Assembly (NCBI GenBank): GCA_031296755.1
Contig: JAUMMZ010000032.1
Span: 1 to 64,000, forward strand
DNA from: Collinsella sp.
GTDB lineage: Bacteria > Actinomycetota > Coriobacteriia > Coriobacteriales > Coriobacteriaceae
DNA length: 64,000 bases
Direction of reading: 5' to 3'
Shown here: one piece after another, positions 24,001 to 32,183 of the stretch
Layout of the letters: the number at the start of each line of letters is the position of its first letter
Numbering within the stretch: the stretch's first letter is position 1
Position numbers and translations under genes: made by a program
Notes under the pieces: model-generated
Told to the model about the DNA's origin: nothing
Database searches by the model: none
The model's input: the letters and a program-made list of their open reading frames with translations, nothing else

Positions 24001-24756
24001 TTAGATGTCGAAGACATAGCGCGAGCCCACGATCTTTTGGCGTCCGAGCAGCAAGGGCCGCTCGTCCGCATCGGTAAAGTACGCCTCCATATAGAAGAGC
24101 GGCTCGCCGACCGGCACCTCCAGCAGCGGGGCTGCCTGAGCATCGGCAAGCGCAATCTCCACGGTGCAGGGGTCGGATTTGAGCGGCGCGCGGCCCGAAT
24201 GCTCGGCAACGAGCGCAAAGATGGAATTGTCCGTGAGGTCCTTGTCGGCAAGCGTCTGCAGATAGGGATGGTCGGCCAGCACGAAGGCGTTGTTCTCGAG
24301 CATGACGGGCACGCCGTCTGCCGTGCGCACGCGCTCGACAACGATGAGCTCGCAGCCGGGTTCCACCCCAAAAAACGCCGCGTCCTCGCGCGTCGCCGCA
24401 ACCACCGTGCGTGACACCAGACGTGCTCCGGCCACCATGTCGTTGGCAGCGCAACCCTCGGAAAAGCTCTGAACGTCACCCTTCTGGACAATCTTGCGCT
24501 TGAGCTTGGGCGCGCACACAAACGTGCCCCTCCCCTGCTGGCGGTTGAGATACCCCGCGCGCGACAGCTCCTCGATGGCGCGGCGCACGGTGATGCGTCC
24601 CACGCCGTAGTACTTCACGAGCTCCATCTCGGAAGGAATGCGCGAGCCGGCGGGGTACACACCGCGCGCGATCTCGCCCTTTAGGTCATCCATGACCTGT
24701 TGGTACAGCGGCACGGCGGGCACGTCAGTGCGGTCGGTTTTATCGTCGAATGCCAT
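24001..24756 (-). CDS. GntR/HutC-family (UTRA) regulator 1
   Basis: 251 residues. An N-terminal winged helix (PLYQQVMDDLKGEIARGVYP, SRIPSEMELVKYYGVGRITVRRAIEEL) is followed by a UTRA ligand-binding domain with VERVRTADGVPVMLENNAF and a C-terminal RQKIVGSRYVFDI. Such regulators usually sense a phosphosugar. It follows recQ by two bases, so recQ and this gene may be co-transcribed, while SIS gene 1 lies downstream after a 144-base regulatory gap. It is paralogous to the regulator at 27064. Confidence 0.88.
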   Translation of the reverse strand: MAFDDKTDRTDVPAVPLYQQVMDDLKGEIARGVYPAGSRIPSEMELVKYYGVGRITVRRAIEELSRAGYLNRQQGRGTFVCAPKLKRKIVQKGDVQSFSEGCAANDMVAGARLVSRTVVAATREDAAFFGVEPGCELIVVERVRTADGVPVMLENNAFVLADHPYLQTLADKDLTDNSIFALVAEHSGRAPLKSDPCTVEIALADAQAAPLLEVPVGEPLFYMEAYFTDADERPLLLGRQKIVGSRYVFDI

Positions 24757-24758
24757 CG

Positions 24759-26741
24759 TTACGCTCCATCCCGCGCATGCTCGGACTCAAATTCTTCAAT
24801 CGCCGCCATAAACTGCTCGCCAAAGGCGTCGGCTTTTTTCTCGCCAATGCCGTTGACCTGGATCAGCTCCTCGCGCGTCTGCGGACGCAGGCGGCACAGG
24901 CCGCGCAGGGCCTTGTCGGAAAAGACCATATACGGCGCCATCTCCAGCTCGGTCGAGATCTCCTTGCGGAGAGCACGCAGGCGCTCGAACAGCTCGGCAT
25001 CGTCGCCAACGCGCGGGTGCTGGTCCAGCTCGGCCTCCTCGCGCAGCAGATCGACGGCGCGGCGGGCGCGGGCCGAGGCCTTGCGCTTGGACGCGCGACG
25101 CTTAACGGTAAAGACGAACGCCTCGTCCTCGACCTCGCCGGCACGCGGACCCAGTCCCACGACCGGGTACTGCCCCTGCGAGGTGGCCAAATAACCGCGA
25201 CCGCACAGCTGCCCGATGATGTCCTTGATGCGCCCGACCGATTCGCTCGACAGCTCACCGTAGCCGCGGTCCTCGTCCAGATGCATCTGGCGAATGCGCT
25301 CGGTGTTGCCGCCGTGGAGCACGTCGGCGATCAGCGACTTGCCAAAGCGCATGGGTCGCGTGGCCACATAGCGCACGGCGGCGCGGGCCATATCGGTGAC
25401 GTCCTCGACCTCGAACTGCGTGAGGCAGTTGCTGCAGTTGCCGCAGCCCTCGACGTCGTCCATGGCGGTGGCGCCCGCACCGGCCGCCGCGGCATGCTCG
25501 GCCGCGGCCTCGTCGCCAAAGTAGCGCAGCATGTATTCGCGCAGGCAGCCGGTGGTATTGCAGTAGCCCTCCATCTGGCTGAGCAGACGATATCGATTCT
25601 GGAGCGCCCACGCGCGCTGCTCGTCGTCGAGTGCCTCATCGGCAGCATCGCCGCGATCGATCAGAAAGCGGCGCATGCGAAAATCGTTACCGTTCCACAG
25701 CAAGTGACAGCTGGCCGGATCGCCATCGCGGCCGGCGCGGCCCGCTTCCTGGTAGTAAGCCTCGATGCTCTCGGGCACGTTGTTGTGGATCACGTAGCGC
25801 ACATTGGGCTTGTCGATGCCCATGCCAAAGGCGTTGGTGGCAACCATCACCTGAATATCGTCGTCGATAAAGGCGCGCTGGCTTTGGCGGCGGGCCTCGT
25901 TGCCCATGCCGGCATGGTAGCGGCCAACGCGAATGCCGCTGGGGCCCAGCGCCTCGGCAAGCTCGCCTGCCAGCGCATCGACCGTCTTGCGGGTCGAGCA
26001 ATACACGATACCGCTCTCGCCCGAATGCGCGATCACATAGTCGCGCACCCACGCCGCTTTGGCCTTGTCGCCCATCTCCTCGCAGCCAAAGTAGAGGTTC
26101 TTGCGATCGAAGCCCGTCACCACCGTCGCAGGGTTTTGCAGGCCGAGCATCTGCTGAATGTCCGCGCGCACACGCTCGGTCGCCGTAGCGGTAAAGGCCG
26201 CCACGATGGGGCGCCGCGGCAGGGAATCAATGAACTCGCGAATCTGCAGGTAGGCGGGGCGGAAATCCTGGCCCCATTGGCTCACGCAGTGGGCCTCGTC
26301 AATGGCCACGAGCGGCACGCCAATGCCGCCGTCCGCTGCGGCCTCCTGCGCAAAGGCTAAAAAACGCGGCTCGAGCAGGCGCTCGGGCGCCACGTACATA
26401 AGCTGGTAGCGGCCCTCGCGTGCTCGCTTGAGCACGGTGTTTTGCTGGGCCGGAGTAAGGCTGGAGTTGAGATAGCTGGGTCGCGCACCCGCCGCGAGCA
26501 ACGCACGGGTCTGGTCCTCCATAAGCGACAGCAGCGGACTCACCACAAAGGTGATGCCGGGCAGCATGAGCGCGGGCACCTGGTAGCAAATGGACTTGCC
26601 GGCGCCCGTGGGCATAACGCCCAGCGCATCGCGACCGGCAAGGATCGCATCGACCATGCGGTCCTGTCCCGGGCGAAACGAGGTGTAGCCAAAATAGGCG
26701 CCGAGCGTGTCGAGCGCCATCTGCTGCATGTTATCGGTCAT
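24759..26741 (-). CDS. recQ: ATP-dependent DNA helicase RecQ
   Basis: Superfamily 2 3'-5' helicase for recombination and fork repair, 660 residues. FGYTSFRPGQ is the motif 0, MPTGAGKS (about 43-50) Walker A, AIDEAHCVSQWGQDFRP (DEAH at 148-151) Walker B and aromatic loop, EAGRAGRDG motif VI. The zinc-binding cysteines (YCNTTGC ... CGNCSNC) and winged helix follow, and an HRDC domain ends the protein (LRALRKEISTELEMAPYMVF). Full length. The unusual point is the neighbourhood: it lies directly upstream of a sugar-type GntR regulator. Confidence 0.96.
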   Translation of the reverse strand: MTDNMQQMALDTLGAYFGYTSFRPGQDRMVDAILAGRDALGVMPTGAGKSICYQVPALMLPGITFVVSPLLSLMEDQTRALLAAGARPSYLNSSLTPAQQNTVLKRAREGRYQLMYVAPERLLEPRFLAFAQEAAADGGIGVPLVAIDEAHCVSQWGQDFRPAYLQIREFIDSLPRRPIVAAFTATATERVRADIQQMLGLQNPATVVTGFDRKNLYFGCEEMGDKAKAAWVRDYVIAHSGESGIVYCSTRKTVDALAGELAEALGPSGIRVGRYHAGMGNEARRQSQRAFIDDDIQVMVATNAFGMGIDKPNVRYVIHNNVPESIEAYYQEAGRAGRDGDPASCHLLWNGNDFRMRRFLIDRGDAADEALDDEQRAWALQNRYRLLSQMEGYCNTTGCLREYMLRYFGDEAAAEHAAAAGAGATAMDDVEGCGNCSNCLTQFEVEDVTDMARAAVRYVATRPMRFGKSLIADVLHGGNTERIRQMHLDEDRGYGELSSESVGRIKDIIGQLCGRGYLATSQGQYPVVGLGPRAGEVEDEAFVFTVKRRASKRKASARARRAVDLLREEAELDQHPRVGDDAELFERLRALRKEISTELEMAPYMVFSDKALRGLCRLRPQTREELIQVNGIGEKKADAFGEQFMAAIEEFESEHARDGA

Positions 26742-26923
26742 GGTTTCCTAACGTCCAAGTCATCTGCCGCCGATTATACGCCGCCACGCGGACCGGTGCC
26801 GCACGGCTGTCGGCCACGGGCAACGCAATCCAAAAGGAACGAGCGTGGGATTTTTGGACACTTTCCCAACGGCTAATCTCTTGACAAGCGCGCAAACGTC
26901 GCTGGTTGAGCATAAGTCAGCGA

Positions 26924-27022
26924 AAACGCCCCTAAGCGAGCAAGGTGACGTGAAAGAGGAGGGAAGCGTACTTTGGGTACGCGACCGACGATTGAACGTC
27001 AGATTGCCGCTTAGGGGCGTTT
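26924..27022. repeat. Nested three-level hairpin element
   Basis: Outer arms AAACGCCCCTAAGCG (26924-26938) and CGCTTAGGGGCGTTT (27008-27022) are perfect over 15 bases. Inside, GCAA...TGACGT pairs with ACGTCA...TTGC, and the centre has GCGTAC with GTACGC. About 100 bases in all, highly structured on either strand, with no T-run. Confidence 0.75.
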
Positions 27023-27035
27023 GCAGCGTCGAGCC

Positions 27036-27063
27036 GTTACGCGGTTTGGTAAAACCGCGTAAC
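27036..27063. repeat. 12-base-arm hairpin at the end of GntR gene 2
   Basis: GTTACGCGGTTT (27036-27047) pairs perfectly with AAACCGCGTAAC (27052-27063) across a four-base loop. It abuts the GntR stop codon; without a T-run it is at best a weak terminator. Confidence 0.7.
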
Positions 27064-27783
27064 TTACATGACCATAACGTAGCGCGATCCCACGTAGTAC
27101 TGCTTACCCATCAAAACCGGCTCGTCATCGGGACCGGTAAAGCCGGCACGCAGGTTGAGCAGCGGATCGTGCGGAGCAATGCCCAGCTCGGCCGCCTGCT
27201 CGGCGTTAGCTCGAACGGCCTCGACCGTACGGTAGCCAACCGAGACAATCGGCGTTCCGCCAACACGCTCGACCTCGGCAAAAATCGACTTGTCCTCAAG
27301 ATCGGCCGTCAACAGCTCACGGTAGGCGTCAAACGGCACAAAGATGTTCTCCTCAAAGATGGGCTCGCCGTCGGCCGTACGCACGCGCTTGATATGCAGC
27401 AGCAGCGCATCCTTCTGCAGGCCAAAGAACTCCATCTCGTTTTGGCGCGCCGGAACGATCTGGCGATCGATCACGTGCGCACCGGCCTTCATGCCGTTGC
27501 CGGCACACAGCGCGGTAAACGTCTGCAGCGTCGAGGCGTGAAACTGGCGGTTGATGTGCGGCGTGGAGACAAAGGTGCCGCGGCCCTGCTGCTTAACCAG
27601 GTAACCATCGGAGCACAGCTCCTCGACAGCGCGGCGCACCGTAATACGGCTCACCTCGTACTGCTCGGCTAGTTCAAGCTCGGACGGAATACGCTCCTTG
27701 GGTGCATAAACACCTTTCTCGATCGCATCCTTGATTTCGTCATAAATCTGCTGGTAAAGCGGTGCATTTTTGGGCGCAGGCAT
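27064..27783 (-). CDS. GntR/HutC-family (UTRA) regulator 2
   Basis: 239 residues: winged helix (PLYQQIYDEIKDAIEKGVYA, RIPSELELAEQYEVSRITVRR) and UTRA domain (IKRVRTADGEPIFEENIFV, GKQYYVGSRYVMVM). A 14-base sequence GTATATAACGTCTA in its own upstream region (27823-27836) recurs before the DMT gene and, in part, before the PTS operon, so it is the best candidate to control those genes and itself. Inducer is probably a phosphorylated substrate of the PTS. Confidence 0.88.
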   Translation of the reverse strand: MPAPKNAPLYQQIYDEIKDAIEKGVYAPKERIPSELELAEQYEVSRITVRRAVEELCSDGYLVKQQGRGTFVSTPHINRQFHASTLQTFTALCAGNGMKAGAHVIDRQIVPARQNEMEFFGLQKDALLLHIKRVRTADGEPIFEENIFVPFDAYRELLTADLEDKSIFAEVERVGGTPIVSVGYRTVEAVRANAEQAAELGIAPHDPLLNLRAGFTGPDDEPVLMGKQYYVGSRYVMVM

Positions 27784-27820
27784 ATCTGATCACTCTTATC
27801 AAAATAGCTAAATTTCTAAT

Positions 27821-27840
27821 ACGTATATAACGTCTAGTTT
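27821..27840. promoter_or_regulatory. Candidate GntR operator (own gene)
   Basis: ACGTATATAACGTCTAGTTT, 38 bases upstream of the GntR start. The segment GTATATAACGTCTA matches 13 of 14 bases of the site before the DMT gene (35249-35262, opposite strand), and TATAACGTCT matches the PTS promoter site at 33967. Confidence 0.55.
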
Positions 27841-27875
27841 CATGTTACCTCATATTGATAAAACGATACACCCTC

Positions 27876-27908
27876 CCTACCAAAAAGCGACAGCTTCATT
27901 TTGGTAGG
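27876..27908. repeat. GGGACAGG-type inverted repeat, variant core (copy 4)
   Basis: Perfect 10-base arms CCTACCAAAA (27876-27885) and TTTTGGTAGG (27899-27908), with the core changed to AGCGACAGCTTCA. It carries the same TTTTATCTGGGCAAACG flank as the copy at 18393. Confidence 0.75.
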
Positions 27909-28001
27909 TTTTATCTGGGCAAACGAGAGCCCTCGAAAGCAACGGGGCTTTCGGGGGGCTCGTTCGGATGGGTTGCGCAGGACCGGCAAAATGCCAATAC
28001 C

Positions 28002-29009
28002 CTACTTGCCGTCGTCCTGCTGCAGGCTGTCCTGTTCGCTGAGGCGCGCCTGCCTGCTGGCCATGCGTGCGGGCTTGTCGGGATCGGGAACGGCCGTGGG
28101 CATGGGCTCGTCGACATGACCGCCCCACCAGCCGCCCACAAAGTTGAGCGTGTGGAACACGTTGATCACGGCGCCGGGATCAACGTCGCACACCAACTTG
28201 ATAATGTCCTGGCTCTCGTAGGTCGAAACAACGGTGTTCAGCAGGTACATCTTTTCGCGGCTGTATCCGCCGACGACCTCGGCGCAGCTAATGCCGTGCT
28301 GAAAATGGTTTACGTAGGCAGTCATGACCTCGTCTGCCTTGCGCGTCGTAATCTGCAGCGTCACGCGGTCGTAGCGACGATAGAAACTGTCGATGGTCTT
28401 GGTCGAAATAAACTGGAACACGATGGAGTACGCCGCGTTGTCCCAGCCAAACATAAAGCCAAAGATCGCCAGAATAAAGCAATTGAAACCAAAGATAACG
28501 CCCCAGATGGTCTTGCCCGTGTGGTTGGAGACCCACAGCGCGATAAAGTCGGTGCCACCGGTAGATGCGCCGGACTTTAGCGCGATGGCAGCGCCCAGAC
28601 CCGAGACCACGCCGCCAAAAATGATGAGCATAATCTTGTCGCCCAAAAATGGAGCGAAGTGAAAGACGTTGAGGAACAGCGACGAGAGCACGACCTGCAT
28701 CATCGAGAAGATGACGAAGCGCTTGCTAATGCCGCTCCAGCATAGGAGCGCCACGGGAATGTTGAGCGCAAGCATGCCGAGCGAGATGTCGATATGAACG
28801 CCACCCAGCGAGGTAACGCGATCGAGCAGGACCGCGACGCCGGTAAGACCGCTCGGAAGCAGGTCGGCGGGCTGAATGAACGCCTGGATCAGAAATGTCT
28901 GGAGAACGGCGGAAATGGTGACCGCCACGGCAGTAATAGCGCGGCGGACGATGGTGAGGCGGCCGAGTACGAGCACTCGGTCCGTGAGCTGATCGATGGC
29001 GTTCGCCAC
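28002..29009 (-). CDS. YitT-family membrane protein
   Basis: 335 residues starting with GTG at 29009, five bases after AAGGAG. Five or so hydrophobic segments occupy residues 20-200 (ITAVAVTISAVLQTFLIQAF; LGMLALNIPVALLCW; IMLIIFGGVVSGLGAAIAL), with the conserved GASTGGTDFIAL motif, then a cytoplasmic DUF2179 domain (DRVTLQITTRKADEV, HGISCAEVVGGYSREK). The C-terminal 35 residues are a charged tail. Transport substrate of this family is not established. No obvious operon partner. Confidence 0.87.
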   Translation of the reverse strand: MANAIDQLTDRVLVLGRLTIVRRAITAVAVTISAVLQTFLIQAFIQPADLLPSGLTGVAVLLDRVTSLGGVHIDISLGMLALNIPVALLCWSGISKRFVIFSMMQVVLSSLFLNVFHFAPFLGDKIMLIIFGGVVSGLGAAIALKSGASTGGTDFIALWVSNHTGKTIWGVIFGFNCFILAIFGFMFGWDNAAYSIVFQFISTKTIDSFYRRYDRVTLQITTRKADEVMTAYVNHFQHGISCAEVVGGYSREKMYLLNTVVSTYESQDIIKLVCDVDPGAVINVFHTLNFVGGWWGGHVDEPMPTAVPDPDKPARMASRQARLSEQDSLQQDDGK

Positions 29010-29148
29010 GCAGGCTCCTTTCGAAGGCAGATGTAGTTGTGGGGTATGTCCGCGATTGTAGCATGGAGCGTGCGGGGGCGCTTCAATTCACCCTCTCTCG
29101 ACAACCAAAGCGGGACCAGCAACCCCACGACCAAAGGCCCAAATTACA

Positions 29149-29265
29149 AGTGAGTAGACTTTACGCGACCTGCAGAGCACACCCAAAACCGCCACCCCTG
29201 TGACCTGCGGTTTTACTAGAGCAGATGCGCTTTGTGCTCGTCCTGCACCAAAAAGTCTACTCACT
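29149..29265. repeat. Nested inverted repeat with GTGAGTAGACTTT arms
   Basis: Outer arms AGTGAGTAGACTTT (29149-29162) and AAAGTCTACTCACT (29252-29265) are perfect over 14 bases. Within them GAGCACA pairs with TGTGCTC, and AAAACCGC pairs with GCGGTTTT in the centre. 117 bases in total. It lies between the YitT and HAD genes, both on the minus strand. Confidence 0.75.
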
Positions 29266-29364
29266 CAGTCCGAATCGAAGCCAAACGGATCAAAATCGAA
29301 ACCAAATTGAGCCAGTCCACCGCAAAAAAACGTTTGAACCCGTGCTTCTCGCGGCGGATTGACA

Positions 29365-29994
29365 CTACAAAGCGGCCAAAATGTCGGTCAGATTATCAAT
29401 AACGGCATCGGCTCGCGATTGATCGAGGTTGACGCCCTCGTGCGGGCGCAGTGCCAGGACGCGGGCGCCGGAACGTTTGCCAGCCTCGATGCCCAAAGGC
29501 GAGTCCTCGATAACCAGGCACTCGGTAGGCTCCACACCCAGCGCCTCCATGGCACGCAGGTAGATCTCGGGGTCGGGCTTAAACGCACTGCACTCGTGAC
29601 CGCTGATGGTGTAGTCCAGCACGTCGGCGATACCGGCAATCCCCACCAGCTCGTCAATCAACTCGCGATAGGACGAGCTCGCGATGGCACACTTCACGCC
29701 GCGCTCGTGCAGTGCGCGCATCACCGGCTCCGTCTGCTCGTTGAGCAGCTCGGCATACGGAACGGGATGGTCCGGGCTATAGACCTGCTTGTACTCCACG
29801 CGCAGGCGCTCGCGCAGCTCAACATCGTCAGGTACCAGCGACTTCCAAATGGCGGGCTCGTTAGACCCCGAAAGATCGGGGATCTCGTCAAAGTGAAAGC
29901 CCTTCTCTTCCATAAACGCCACGCGACGACGGTTGTAGAACCACTCGGTATCGACCAGCACGCCGTCCATGTCAAACAGCACTGCCTTGATCAT
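29365..29994 (-). CDS. HAD-superfamily phosphatase (beta-phosphoglucomutase-like)
   Basis: 209 residues of HAD subfamily IA. Motif I is VLFDMDGVLVDTEWFY, motif II is CAIASSSYRELI, motif III/IV is KPDPEIYLRAM with VIEDSPLGIEAG. The helical cap (residues about 18-80) is of the type found in beta-phosphoglucomutase and sugar phosphatases. Start at 29994 is eight bases from GGAGG; ATG at 30000 is too close to it. It lies next to the SIS/PTS operon and may act on a phosphosugar; the substrate is unknown. Confidence 0.85.
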   Translation of the reverse strand: MIKAVLFDMDGVLVDTEWFYNRRRVAFMEEKGFHFDEIPDLSGSNEPAIWKSLVPDDVELRERLRVEYKQVYSPDHPVPYAELLNEQTEPVMRALHERGVKCAIASSSYRELIDELVGIAGIADVLDYTISGHECSAFKPDPEIYLRAMEALGVEPTECLVIEDSPLGIEAGKRSGARVLALRPHEGVNLDQSRADAVIDNLTDILAAL

Positions 29995-30008
29995 ACGCAT
30001 CTCCTCCC

Positions 30009-30043
30009 ACCTGCCAAAAAGGGACAGGTTTATTTTGGTAGGT
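30009..30043. repeat. GGGACAGG-core inverted repeat (copy 5)
   Basis: Arms ACCTGCCAAAA (30009-30019) and TTTTGGTAGGT (30033-30043) enclose AGGGACAGGTTTA; one G-T pair replaces a G-C. Followed by TTTTATCTGGG, the extended flank shared with copies 3 and 4. Confidence 0.85.
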
Positions 30044-30086
30044 TTTATCTGGGATTTGCGACGCGACAGACACGCCCTCCCCAGAG

Positions 30087-30119
30087 CAAAAAAGGGGACG
30101 GGGCGCAAACCCCATCCCC
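30087..30119 (-). terminator. Terminator of the PTS-SIS operon
   Basis: On the minus strand GGGGATGGGG pairs with CCCCGTCCCC (30119-30094, one G-T pair) and is followed by TTTTTTTG. It lies 35 bases after the SIS gene 2 stop. Confidence 0.85.
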
Positions 30120-30153
30120 TCTCAATCAACCCGTAAGGTCTACTTACTTGTGA

Positions 30154-31137
30154 TTAGTAGGAAAGCTTCCACATGTAGCGACGCATGGTCAGCGGGTGCT
30201 GACGGGCCTCGGCGATCTGGTTGCCGTACTCGCGCATAACGGCGAGGTGCAGCAGCGGGTTGAAGTAGGTGACGACGCTCGCGGGCACGGCGTCAGCCAG
30301 GCCGTAGTCCTTGGAGTCGATCAGAGCGACCTTGGCGCCCATGCGCTCAAGGAAGGTGAGGGCGCGGGCGTCCATCGGACGGGTAGCGCCATCGGACATG
30401 AAGAAGACGTAGGGCTTACCCTCGGTGGAAACCTCGAACGGGCCGTGGAAGTACTCGCCGGTGTTGTAGGCGGCGGCGTCGATCCACTGCATCTCGGTGA
30501 ACAGGAAGGCGGCGTGAGAGTAAGCCATCTTCTCGGAGGCACCAGAGGCCATGAAGTAAATCATCTTGTCGTCCTTGAAGTCCTCAGCGAACTTCTTGGC
30601 GAGCTTCTTGCAGGACTGAGCAGCGTTCTCGCAGAGATCGAAGACGTTGGTGAGGCCGGTGATCATGTCGTCGTACTTGTCATAGCCCTCGGTCTGCTGA
30701 AGGATCTCGAGAGCAAGAGCGATGGCATAGCCGGGCTTCTCGCACTTGGCAGCGAAGTTGGCGTGGAAGCCGTGAACGATGACGTAGTCGGCGTCGACGG
30801 TCAGAGCGGAGCCAGCCTTGTTGGTGAGGGAGACGACCGGGCAGTTGTGCTTCTTGGCGGTCTTGTTAGCCTCGACGGTCTCGGGCGTGGAGCCACCGAG
30901 GGAGCAGGTGATCACGAAGGTGTGCTCGTTGACCCAGGAAGGCGTGTCATAGTTGAACTCGTTAGCGGTGAAGATCTGAACGTTCAGCTTGTCCGTGTTG
31001 TTGGCCAGGAAGTACTTGGCGGGGTACAGGTCGGACATGGAAGCACCGCAGCCGACGAAGGCGACACTGTGGATCTCGTGGTTGGACAGGACGTCAGCGA
31101 CGATCTGCTTAGGGAGGTTAAGGTCGATCTCGTACAT
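30154..31137 (-). CDS. SIS-domain protein, GfrF/FrlB-like deglycase (2)
   Basis: 327-residue double-SIS protein. FVGCGASMSDLYPAKYF and VITCSLGGSTPETVEA are the first phosphosugar loops; MASGASEKMAYS and YNTGEYFHGPFEVS the second, with the C-terminal RRYMWKLSY shared with SIS gene 3. It is the last gene of the IIAB-IIC-IID PTS operon, the arrangement of the Salmonella gfr fructoselysine/glucoselysine locus, so it probably deglycates the phosphorylated PTS product. ATG at 31137 is better spaced from GAAAGGA than ATG 31146. Substrate identity is inference. Confidence 0.82.
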   Translation of the reverse strand: MYEIDLNLPKQIVADVLSNHEIHSVAFVGCGASMSDLYPAKYFLANNTDKLNVQIFTANEFNYDTPSWVNEHTFVITCSLGGSTPETVEANKTAKKHNCPVVSLTNKAGSALTVDADYVIVHGFHANFAAKCEKPGYAIALALEILQQTEGYDKYDDMITGLTNVFDLCENAAQSCKKLAKKFAEDFKDDKMIYFMASGASEKMAYSHAAFLFTEMQWIDAAAYNTGEYFHGPFEVSTEGKPYVFFMSDGATRPMDARALTFLERMGAKVALIDSKDYGLADAVPASVVTYFNPLLHLAVMREYGNQIAEARQHPLTMRRYMWKLSY

Positions 31138-31227
31138 CTGACACATTCCTTTCGATTTTTGCGGCGCCACATTGCCGGGCGCTCGCAGGGTTACCGTGGT
31201 TTGGACCGAGTCGCCGGTCCGTTGAGG

Positions 31228-31258
31228 ATGCGACAAGGGGACTGTCCCATTGTCGCAT
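31228..31258. repeat. GGGAC-core inverted repeat with symmetric core
   Basis: Arms ATGCGACAA (31228-31236) and TTGTCGCAT (31250-31258), core GGGACTGTCCC, so inner and outer parts both pair. It is in the 199-base gap between IID and SIS gene 2. Confidence 0.75.
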
Positions 31259-31271
31259 TTTGGGGATGGAA

Positions 31272-31302
31272 GCCTGCCTGGGGTATGGGATGCCAGGCAG
31301 GC
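31272..31302. repeat. Hairpin after PTS IID
   Basis: Perfect 10-base arms GCCTGCCTGG (31272-31281) and CCAGGCAGGC (31293-31302), 35 bases after the IID stop. With no T-run it may act as a 3'-end stabiliser or partial attenuator between IID and SIS gene 2. Confidence 0.65.
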
Positions 31303-31336
31303 CCCCGGGGGAAAGCGGTTAGGCGCTTGGTCGCGA

Positions 31337-32170
31337 CTAGGCCAGAATGCCGGCCGCGGAGAGGGCGATGCCGCCCACGATGGCGATCACGAGAAGCCAA
31401 CCGGTGTTGACGTTCTTCTTGATGAGCCAGTACATAAGGCCGGTGAGGCCGAGGGAGATCATCTGGGGCATCATGCCGTCCAGGATGTCCTGGATAACAA
31501 CGGTGCCCTCAGCGAACTGCAGCGGGGTGGTGGCGCCGATCAGCGTAGCGATCATGCCGCCCACGGACATAAGGCCCACGATGCCGCAGACATACATGAG
31601 CTTCTCCATGAGGTCGCCGCCCTGAAGCTTGCTCAGGTACTCGTGGCCGCCCTGATAGCCCATCTTGGCGGCGAACCAAGTAATCAGCACAGAGGGGACG
31701 ATGGAGATGAGCATGGCCAGGATCGGGCCCATGATGGAGCCCTGCTGAGCCAGCTGAACGCCCAGGCCAAAGGCGATAACGCGGATGGTGCCCTGGAAGA
31801 AGGAGTCGCCGATGCCGGAAAGCGGACCCATGAGGGAGGTCTTGACCGCGTTAATCGAATCGGGATCGAAGTTCTCGGGATCCTTGGCGTACTCCTCCTC
31901 CATGGAGGCGGTGAGGCCCAGGATAAAGGCGCTCGTCTGCGGGGTGCAGTTGTAGAACGCCATGTGACGGTGGTAAGCCTCTTTCTTAGCAGCGAGCTGC
32001 TTGGGGTCGGACTCGTCCGGATAGAGGCGATCGAGCGTGGGAACCATGCCGTAGAGGAAGCCCATGTTCATCTGACGCTCGTAGTTCCAAGAGGCCTGGA
32101 TGGCCCAGGAGCGCCAGAAGAACTGGCTGACCTTCTTGTTCAGGGACACGTCCTTGGTTGCGGTTGCCAT
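31337..32170 (-). CDS. PTS mannose/fructose/sorbose-family IID component
   Basis: 277 residues; the second membrane subunit of the mannose-family PTS permease. SQFFWRSWAIQASWNYERQ near the N-terminus and the LGLTASMEEEYA, GPLSGIGDSFFQGTIRV and YKLQGG-like regions are typical, with membrane segments at the C-terminal half (LMSVGGMIATLIGA; WLLVIAIVGGIALSAAGIL). ATG 32170 follows AAGGAGGAAC. It sits 13 bases after IIC. Moves and phosphorylates a hexose-like substrate together with IIC and IIAB. Confidence 0.93.
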   Translation of the reverse strand: MATATKDVSLNKKVSQFFWRSWAIQASWNYERQMNMGFLYGMVPTLDRLYPDESDPKQLAAKKEAYHRHMAFYNCTPQTSAFILGLTASMEEEYAKDPENFDPDSINAVKTSLMGPLSGIGDSFFQGTIRVIAFGLGVQLAQQGSIMGPILAMLISIVPSVLITWFAAKMGYQGGHEYLSKLQGGDLMEKLMYVCGIVGLMSVGGMIATLIGATTPLQFAEGTVVIQDILDGMMPQMISLGLTGLMYWLIKKNVNTGWLLVIAIVGGIALSAAGILA

Positions 32171-32183
32171 AGTGTGTTCCTCC

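Larger units (their letters stand above)
26742..27063. other. Non-coding spacer between recQ and GntR gene 2
   Basis: 322 bases without a credible gene. It holds a lone GAGCGTGG-type half-site at 26840-26860, a nested hairpin at 26924-27022, and a 12-base-arm hairpin at 27036-27063 that ends one base before the GntR stop codon. Confidence 0.6.

Noticed and set aside
24750..26360. 536-codon frame opposite recQ
   Set aside because: Shadow of recQ, no domain, no ribosome site.
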